DNA from: Litomosoides sigmodontis
Lineage: Eukaryota; Nematoda; Chromadorea; Rhabditida; Onchocercidae
Direction: 5' to 3'
Length of the DNA stretch: 64,000 nucleotides
NCBI GenBank assembly: GCA_963070105.1
Contig: OY718808.1
Location: forward strand, 3,635,738 to 3,699,737
Every line of letters begins with the position of its first letter. Positions within the stretch are counted from its first letter, which is position 1. The position numbers and the translations under genes are program-made. The notes under the pieces were generated by a model that did not search any database, was not told where the DNA came from, and was given only the letters and a program-made list of their open reading frames with translations. Shown piece by piece: positions 52,703 through 64,000 of this stretch.

Positions 52703-53213
52703 AAGAGCACACCATGAAAAGAATATATTGGTAAGTTTCCCACATATAAACTAAATAAATATATTCCCAACAACGGTAATTGAAATAATTAAATTTATGA
52801 ATTGAATAACTCTATACTATTCAAGTATTATCTCATATGGCAATGATAAAGTGTGATAGCAATAGCAAAAATTATGCTAGTATTTGGCATAATTTAAATT
52901 ATTACCACAAGTGATAGATGACTGGTCATTTGAAGTGATTGGATATGAGTGATGGAAATGATGAAAGTATTTAATTATCAGTTTGGGATTAGTAATTATA
53001 TGATATGTTAATGAGAGAAATAATTTACATATTAAGCGCTATAAGCGAATGAAATCATTCCCTTTTCATTAAATCATTATTTTTTATTGAATTCTAAAAT
53101 TTCATAAGAGTTTGGGAGAAATTTCGCCATTGCTAGGTGCGCTGATGACTCATTCTGTTTACAATGATTTTGCGATGGCTCATAGTGCAATTGTCATGAT
53201 CGATCGCACCGCT

Positions 53214-53233
53214 CAGTGTGATTAATCACACTG
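53214..53233. repeat. 20-bp perfect palindrome
   Basis: CAGTGTGATTAATCACACTG is its own reverse complement and has a TTAATC/GATTAA centre. It lies in an intergenic region near the 3' side of the unknown membrane gene. It could be a dimeric factor site or chance. Confidence 0.7.
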
Positions 53234-54604
53234 TGATCACTTAGTTTATTTTTTCATAGTTATTTTTAGTAGCTATTAAGTAATTAGTTGTTAATGCTAT
53301 AATTAATTAATTAGTTGTTAATGCTATAATAGGTTAACAATGAGCTTTGGTGTTACGTGAAATTTCCCCTTTTCGCTAATGAATTTCAGCTATGATTTCA
53401 CTGAGGGTGAATTCATTCACGTAAGATGATGAATTTCAACGGACATCAATGCAAGTGACCAACGTGTGTTGCGAATGAAGTAATGGCAATTACTGGTAGG
53501 GTTAAATTATGATGTTTGTGCATGAAAAAGTCACTGATATATTGTTAATCATTTTAACGCTCATTTGCTTTTTGCTAAAAGCATATTGACGACTTTTAAA
53601 TTCTTAAAAAATTATTTTTAAATTCTTTGTCACTTTTTAAATCGTTCCCTAAAGAAGGTTAAAACACGTAAACTTTAACATTTTCTCCCTCATCATTTGT
53701 AAAACACCTTTGAGCATACCGCTTTAAGTTTCATTAAAAATTTTTTTCTCGTTTCTAACTAATTTTCACTTTTTCAATCCATAAATCAGCTTCAACGATG
53801 GATTATAAATTAAATTAAACCATTTCAAATTTGGCGATTCTCTTATGTGATCAATTTTTTTTTCAGTTTATCCATAGACGCATGGAATTAATGCTTACCG
53901 TTGAGAGAATATGAAATAATTAACGAGTTATGCAATTTGTAAGATTTGCATTTCAGAATTTAACAAATTTAATTTATTGATTTCGAAAATTAAAAAAAAA
54001 TGATTCTTCTCGTATTCTGCGTTGCCAATATAATACATTAACAACAAATATGTTTTCACAATTCATTCTCCTAGCAATTTCAAATATCACTTTTTATCAA
54101 CAAAAAATGCTTCAAAATCAATTAATTTCACTGGTAGGATTTCACAGTGTTTGCATGATTTCATAAATTGATTAGTGAAAAGGTATTCAAATATCATTTC
54201 GCACGCTCAGTTTACCTGTACAACAAACAGTTATATTAGGCTAAATGCAGATGATTTGAAATTTTAATGCGCAAAATGCAATTTGATATGAATATCAAAT
54301 GCTTTATCATACTTGTCACTGATGTCATTCCCCATTTCTCTACATTTCTCACTTCTTACACTCATAAATACTTTTGGCATGAATTTTTAGACATTTTAAA
54401 ACGAATCAATCGTTAATTGCAATCAATTCTCACAACCATAAGGCTAGCAGTAATAACCACAAAATCGTAACACTCCTTAGCAATTAACGGTTAAAAGTAA
54501 TAAGAAACACGTATTATTCGTGTTAAAATGACATATTTGCATTTTAATTATAACAGAGTTAGAAAAAAAAGCGCATGTTTTTTTTCCCTTTCAAAAATTT
54601 ACAT

Positions 54605-58214
<3,610 letters not shown>

Positions 58215-58324
58215 ACAAGCATATTATCAAACAGCTTAAAGCTAATAATCAACATTGTAATTAATAATCGAAATACTGCCTGTTACTAAGCATGAAACAA
58301 TGATTCGTAGGCCTATCATTGATC

Positions 58325-61300
58325 CTAGCAAACGGTAATGGATGCTACAATCTCATCGGACAACGTGAACGAAAGCTTCCCGCTCGTTCTTGCATCATTT
58401 GATTTCTTCTTTACCGCAATTTCCACATCAACTTCATTCATTCTAATTAAAATTGAGCTTGCAATGACATTGAGCTTTTCCGTCGCACTGATCACATCAC
58501 TTCGTGGCGTACTGCTATTAGCATTCTGACCTGTTAGTTTCATCATAGATGTTGGACTTAAATATTTGTCCGTTACGGCTTCCGCTTTCGCATCCACGTG
58601 AGATCTTCCAGCAAAACGAACATTTTGCCTATGCGTTACTTGTGGTAGATTTTTTGAAGTTGCTACAGTCACTGATGAATCCGACATCATGTTATCCGGA
58701 ATGGATAGAAATGATGCTTTCTGCAATATTATCACGCTTACATGTTCAATTTGTGATAGATAGAACGATGAGAGGAAAAAAGAAATGTAAAAATCTCTTT
58801 TTCGAACATTCAAATTCCGTGAAAGCATTTCGTTGTTGTTTTTTTTTCCGTGAAATTGTAATAGTCAATCAATGAATTCGCACTGATGACACGAAGACAA
58901 AGACAAGCAAAACAATCAGTGATAAGTTTTTTGCTAACAGATCACTTACACTTAATTTAGCTCGCATAAAACTGCTACGTGGTGTGTCAGCACTGCCTTT
59001 CGAGAGAAAGCTTGAACGAGTGGAACAGGACGACTTACGTCTCTGATAAAACAAATCGATCACATGATTTTCTAATCGTACTGCCTAAAATCAGGGATGA
59101 CAGTGTTTTGGCCGTTAAAGTAAATTGCTTATAAAATCAAATTAGAAACTCTTTGTTGTTGTTGTTGAAGAATGCCATTGTTAACTATACTTAAATCATA
59201 AAAAATAATCAAAATTTACCTCTACACTATGGATAATATATTTTAGGAATGAATTATGAATCGAAGAAGAGCGTTAAACATTCATTACAATCATTTTATT
59301 GTTTCATCTATCGAATAAACCTTTCGTTTTCAAAATTAAAATATATTTCTAATGAGGAATAGAGATATGGATAATAAGGTATACATTATCAATAGATCGC
59401 GCATATTCAATCTCATCCAGTACTTCAAAATTGAAATTATCATAATCATCTAGTAAATCACGGAAGAGTGTCACCGTTTCATCATTCTGGAAAAATTTTT
59501 TTACTTCAAATGCAATTTTAATGAAATGACGAAAGGAAAAATTATTTGCAAACAAACTTTTTCGCAATCCTAAGTTGGACTCTACTAAATGTACATTTAG
59601 TAGAACTCATCATTTCATTCTCAAATTTAATTTAATTTACTTTTACTCTCTCTTTCATATGCATTTTCCTTCTCCTTCCTTATTATTTGTAATATAAATG
59701 GAAAATTGTACAATATGTTGAATTTTTAAATTCTATTGCTATACAACTGCTGAACTATCGTAATTCAAACAATTAAAATTTTAAATTCTCATTAGCAATA
59801 GAATTTGAGAATTCAGTTTTAGAAAAAGAATAAATTCCATTAGCAGCAGAATTTAAAATTTCAATTCAAATTTTTAATATGGGCTTTCTTTTCTTCTTTC
59901 AAAATCCCTCAAATAGTAGAAAACATACAGGTATGTCGTTGAAAAGGACGCAAAGCATTGCTAAATCATAAAGAATGCGAAGTCTAGTTGGATGAGTGGG
60001 TCGTCGCCAGATCCGACGACCCATCAGAAATATTTCGGCGTACTCACGTTTAACGTCAATCCACGTATGTTTCTTCTCTTCCTTATCAATAATTAACGGA
60101 GCTAATCGATAGTAGCAAATGTAAATTGCCGACCCATACCTGAAATAGACGTTTTGACCTGCAACATTTCACTGCAACAAATTGATAATTTACAAATGAA
60201 GTGGTAAAAGCGGCAAACCATGCAAGGCAACAATATTTTTTCGTAATATTACTAAGCCGTCGAAGCCATTCCAAACAAATTGCCCGCTTCTCATCTACGT
60301 CGTAATCATCAAAATTTCCATGTTGAAATTTGAATAAATCATTGGTTGACCAATTGTCACCCTCAAAGTGTATCAACAAAGTGGTCAATGCAATTATTGT
60401 TACACCAATTTTACAATTTAATTTTCACGACAAAATGAGTAGCAAGGTATGCACAGATAGATTATTTTTAAGTTTTAATTAGCTAGCTATTTACTAATTG
60501 TCACACTATACTTCAGCAAGTTTACCAACTTTTTTTTTGTGACTTTCGCTTCGCTTATTCGGAATGAAAATTTTAAAAATAAGTATGGTTTGAAGAAAAA
60601 TGAATGATATTTTTGTGCAACCAAATAAAACCGGATCAGTTGCAGTAAATAGCAGAGATTATGGCAATAGCCAAATAATCTGTTGTCCGATTTTAATTGC
60701 TAATGAAACTCACTTTCTGCTTCATCCTTTTTAACTCGCTTGTTGTCTTTCGGCCAAATTTCGATAACACCTGTCTGACCGGTTGAACTAAAACATTCTC
60801 ACCTTTTTTTTTAATTAAAATTACCATATGTAACTTATCATTTCTATGGTAGTGTATATTTGCAAATATATTTCACACCGTTACGTAATCACTACTTTTT
60901 CCTAACAAATATTTTGTGATCGTACATATGCTTCCTTCGAAGAATAGAAGGAGAAAGAAAAAAAGTAATATAATGCTAATTACAGTAAAATTAACGATTC
61001 TACAATAATCTGTTCTTCCTACAATATTTATTTATCTTACATAATTATTTTTTTTTTGGGATATTACATCATCAAACTCCTAGTTATTTCCTAATTTGAT
61101 CATTTCCGGTAACATTACTTTAATTATCAGTTGTATAAATAATTCGAATTTTCTCTAAATATATTCTACATTAGAGAGATGATTAATTAAAATTTGTAAA
61201 TCAAAAACCTGAATTAGATGGAGGTTTTATTTTTAAACGACAAATTTTCTTGCCTTCAGGTGCTATACACAATAACGGCGAACACAAACATCGTTTCACC

Positions 61301-63948
61301 GATACTTTATATTTCTAAAATTACCATAATATGGCTTATAGGAATAAGATAAGCAGATGACATCACCTAATTTACTGACTTAAATTGCAGGTTGTCAATA
61401 ATAATTACACCGTACAATAACAATAAATTGTATTATAAAAGATAAAAAAAAATTTTTTTATTAGTTAAAGCTCTAATTCATTGACTTTTTCTAAGAGTAT
61501 CATCATCTGTTCATAGAATAATATATAATTTACCTAAAAAAATTTAATTTTTTTTAAAAATTTAAAAAAAATTGATCTTTTTTTTGCAAAGGGAGAAAGT
61601 GAGAGAAAGAAAGATGGAGGGAGAGAGAAGGAATGCATAATAAAAAATAAACTAACATGTAATCTTTGGAGGTATAATCCATATAATGTACAACGAGCTT
61701 TCTTCCAACCTCCGGTAAGCTTCTTTCGAAAAGTACGAATTTTACTTCTACGATAAGTGGAATCCATTAATCTAAAATAACACACATAATTTTCATAATT
61801 AAATTTTAATTTGAAATCATTAACGTGCATAAGAGGGAGAGAAAGAGACAAAGAGGGAGACAGAGAGAGAGAGAGAGGGGAAAATAGAGAAATGTTGACA
61901 GTCGGTATTTTGCAACAATTTCTTCATTATCCTATCAATAATAATTTCATTACATTAAATATTTTATTAATTCAATTTTACTGTCATTCAACACATCGAA
62001 TATATTTGAACGCTTTTTTCATTCTTCAAATTAAAGATCAAAAAGAAATAAAATATTAAAAAAATGGCGTACGTTTGTCTTGTGATGTAATATTCAAAAA
62101 CTTCAGTGCTACGTGTCATACGAATAACATGTCGGCTGCATAGCTCTATTAAACTATAAATTTACAAATATTACAAATACAACGACTGAATATCAATCAT
62201 CTTAATGAGCAAAAATTGATCGGAACTCTTTTTGCAAAATTTTAAAATATGATTGCCCACAGATCAATTAATTAAGTACTTATTGGACTTACTGGAAGGA
62301 GAAGAGAGGAAAACAATGTAAGTTATATCAATTTACTTCTACCAATAAACAATAAATTAGGAGAAATGAGAAGAAAAAAATTTTTTTTTCTTAAAGAAAT
62401 CAAAAATTTACAATTTATGAGGAAAAAAAGATTGAAAATGAATTGCATGATTTAAAAGAATTGAGAGTGAATTAACATTAACTATTGCATCATGATCAAT
62501 TTAAGCTAGTACAAACTATAGTATACATAAGCATGAAAATAATTTTGTTAAGACGAGAAAAAAAGAGGGAGGAGAAGGTAAGAGGAGAGGGAGAGGGAGA
62601 GGAAAGGAAGGTGAAGAAAATGGTGATATTATAAAGTGAGCAAAATGGCTTTAAGATATTTAAAACTGAAATCTGTCCCAAAAAAAAAGACCAGGGTTGA
62701 TTGCTTTTTGAAAATTTCAATTATTAAGTTGAACGGGTAGAGCGGTGAAAAAAGAAACATCTTGAAATCTTTCTGTTATGCTATCTTTTCATTTAAAAAT
62801 ATTTCATTAAAACTTACCCAAATAAATGTGAATTTCGTTGTGCTCATAATTTCAATAGAAAGTATGGAATAAACTTGGTGAGACGCATAAATAAAAGAAA
62901 TAATCATTTTTTACATCATTGTCAATAAAGTGACAAAATGGTAAGTCAAAAAATTTGACGAATATTTATTAGTCCTAGAGCAGCAGTGACAGATAGATGG
63001 AAGTGAGGGATAGAGGATATTTGAATAAATTATGAAAAACACTGATAATTCTGACAGCTTAAGAGAGATAATACGAGAACGGGTAAAACAGGACAGCAAC
63101 AATTACGATAAACTTTAATCAGGGTAATCATTATCTATAGACATATTTTTCATAAGTGCTAATTTTAGGTTTAGCATAATCGATAATCGAATGCCGAATG
63201 TTTCGTATGATGGAATTTGAGGATCCCATCTATGTTCCTACTTTCGAATAGCTATTATTTGAAATATTAATGATTAATTTAGACAAAGTTATTTGTGAAC
63301 AATTTTCCACATTATTATTTCAATTCGGCTAAATTTTTATTTGTGCTACAAAAAAGGTAAAAATACAGAATTGATCATTCAATCGATTGATGTGATTAGA
63401 TTTTTTTTTTCCAGATTGAAAAATTTCTTCTCGACCAATAGAATAAGCAGTAAAAATTGATAAAAAAAAATACTTCATAATCAAATGAACTACGATTAGA
63501 TCTTTTCTAAACTATATCATAATGTTATCAATACCTTTACAATCATACGTTCATGTACGTTAACGTAACAGGTCGTGAAATATAACCGTTTATTGACTTA
63601 CAAACTTACAAACTCTTTCCACAAAGTAGCAATCATGACTTCACGTACGTTACTAAAAGTTAACTGATGTAAAGAGCATCGTTTAAAGCAGCTGCCACCT
63701 GACTGGTACGATCACACATCACATTTCTATGATTAGAAGAAGCAGGAAATAAATTGATAAGAGATGATTGAGTGCTAAAAATAAATTGATGCAATGCAGT
63801 TGGTCGAAGAAGCATGTATGTGCAACATTGTAACGAAAGGGCCAAGTTAGTTAATGTAATCAAAACAGCTGCAAGAGAGGAAGCTGAACTGTGAATCCAT
63901 GAACGATGATAGCTTACCTCTTTCCCCTCTCGCTTTTTTCAATTTCAT
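58325..63948 (-). CDS. Unknown 520-residue protein
   Basis: Not recognised. Exons 63948-63918, 63868-63827, 63698-63610, 63237-63143, 62153-62073, 61771-61657, 61314-61209, 60787-60714, 60361-60253, 60158-59929, 59486-59385, 59042-58950 and 58720-58325 join in phase. The last nine are well supported; the first four are tentative, and other exons may exist in the 1-kb gap 62154-63142. Visible features are a short hydrophobic N-terminal stretch (VLITLTNLALSL), a basic segment (TYRRSKIRTFRKKLTGGWKK), a conserved-looking core (GQNVYFRYGSAIYICYYRLA, then GRRIWRRPTHPTRLRILYDL), an acidic helix (LFRDLLDDYDNFNFEVLDEI) and a Ser/Thr-rich C-terminal third of about 160 residues that looks disordered (RRKSSCSTRSSFLSK). 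It may be cytoplasmic or have one membrane span. The membrane-protein gene follows at once on the same strand. Confidence 0.55.
59581..59604. repeat. 24-bp perfect palindrome in intron
   Basis: A perfect 24-bp inverted repeat: each half is TCTACTAAATGT or its complement. It sits in the intron between exons 60158-59929 and 59486-59385 of the unknown gene. Confidence 0.75.
61841..61890. repeat. GA-rich microsatellite in intron
   Basis: GAGA and AGAGGG words in the intron before the exon 61771-61657 of the unknown gene. Similar GA tracts occur at 61588-61635 and 62567-62612. Simple sequence only. Confidence 0.6.
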
Positions 63949-64000
63949 TTTAAGAAGAAAAAAAGAGAGGAGGAAGAAAAAGAGGAAAAGAAGAAAAGTG

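Larger units (their letters stand above)
51792..54604. other. Intergenic region with minisatellite
   Basis: About 2.8 kb between two minus-strand genes. I see no supported gene. It contains a GC-rich 22-bp minisatellite (52223-52386), a GAGGTA/GA tract (about 52655-52702) and a 20-bp palindrome (53214-53233). Confidence 0.6.

Noticed and set aside
61534..61851. Ser/Phe-rich minus-strand frame extending beyond the exon
   Set aside because: Only 61771-61657 fits the spliced gene; the rest is GA/CT-rich intron.

Overview
The window reads as nuclear DNA from a nematode, most likely a parasitic clade III worm of the filarial type. The evidence is an AT-rich background, genes cut into many short exons by GT-AG introns with TTTCAG or TTTTAG acceptors, and the protein families present: a papilin/MIG-6 matrix protein with nematode-style cysteine repeats, a GT10 fucosyltransferase and an RMD-type TPR protein. 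Species cannot be fixed from sequence alone. I saw no rRNA, tRNA, CRISPR, transposase or virus-like gene.

Layout. 1-6.9 kb is mostly non-coding, with one weak minus-strand two-exon candidate (4004-5450) and a MITE-like foldback (1279-1475). 6.9-11.3 kb (minus) holds a 3-beta-hydroxysteroid dehydrogenase family enzyme in seven exons. 12.3-15.0 kb (minus) holds an alpha-1,3-fucosyltransferase in seven certain exons. 17.2-19.7 kb (plus) holds a regulator-of-microtubule-dynamics-like TPR protein whose first exon is unresolved. 19.7-29.5 kb is a gene-poor stretch with a few coding-looking exons that I could not join into secure genes. 29.5-47.3 kb (plus) is dominated by one 40-exon papilin gene (mig-6), whose exon phases agree at every junction and give about 2189 residues. 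49.6-51.8 kb (minus) holds a PH-domain protein with PPxY motifs and a glycine-rich tail. 54.6-63.9 kb (minus) holds two unrecognised genes: a 520-residue protein, then, about 110 bp after its stop codon, a multi-pass membrane protein. That spacing is operon-like.

How the genes relate. No shared pathway is evident. Papilin is a secreted basement-membrane protein; the fucosyltransferase acts in the Golgi; the hydroxysteroid dehydrogenase family member is an NAD(P)-dependent oxidoreductase. The most functionally suggestive pair is the two close, co-oriented unknown genes at 54.6-63.9 kb.

Repeats are abundant: two very long perfect ATT arrays (about 425 and 581 bp) sharing a similar left flank, a GC-rich 22-bp minisatellite, several degraded tandem duplications inside introns (two of which copy splice-site sequence), and several perfect palindromes. 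I found no convincing new molecular system. The best leads are the unknown gene pair, the PH/GGGDF protein, the papilin isoform logic and reactive-site divergence, and the intron duplications. Exon borders were read by eye from splice signals and reading-frame continuity and have not been checked against transcripts.
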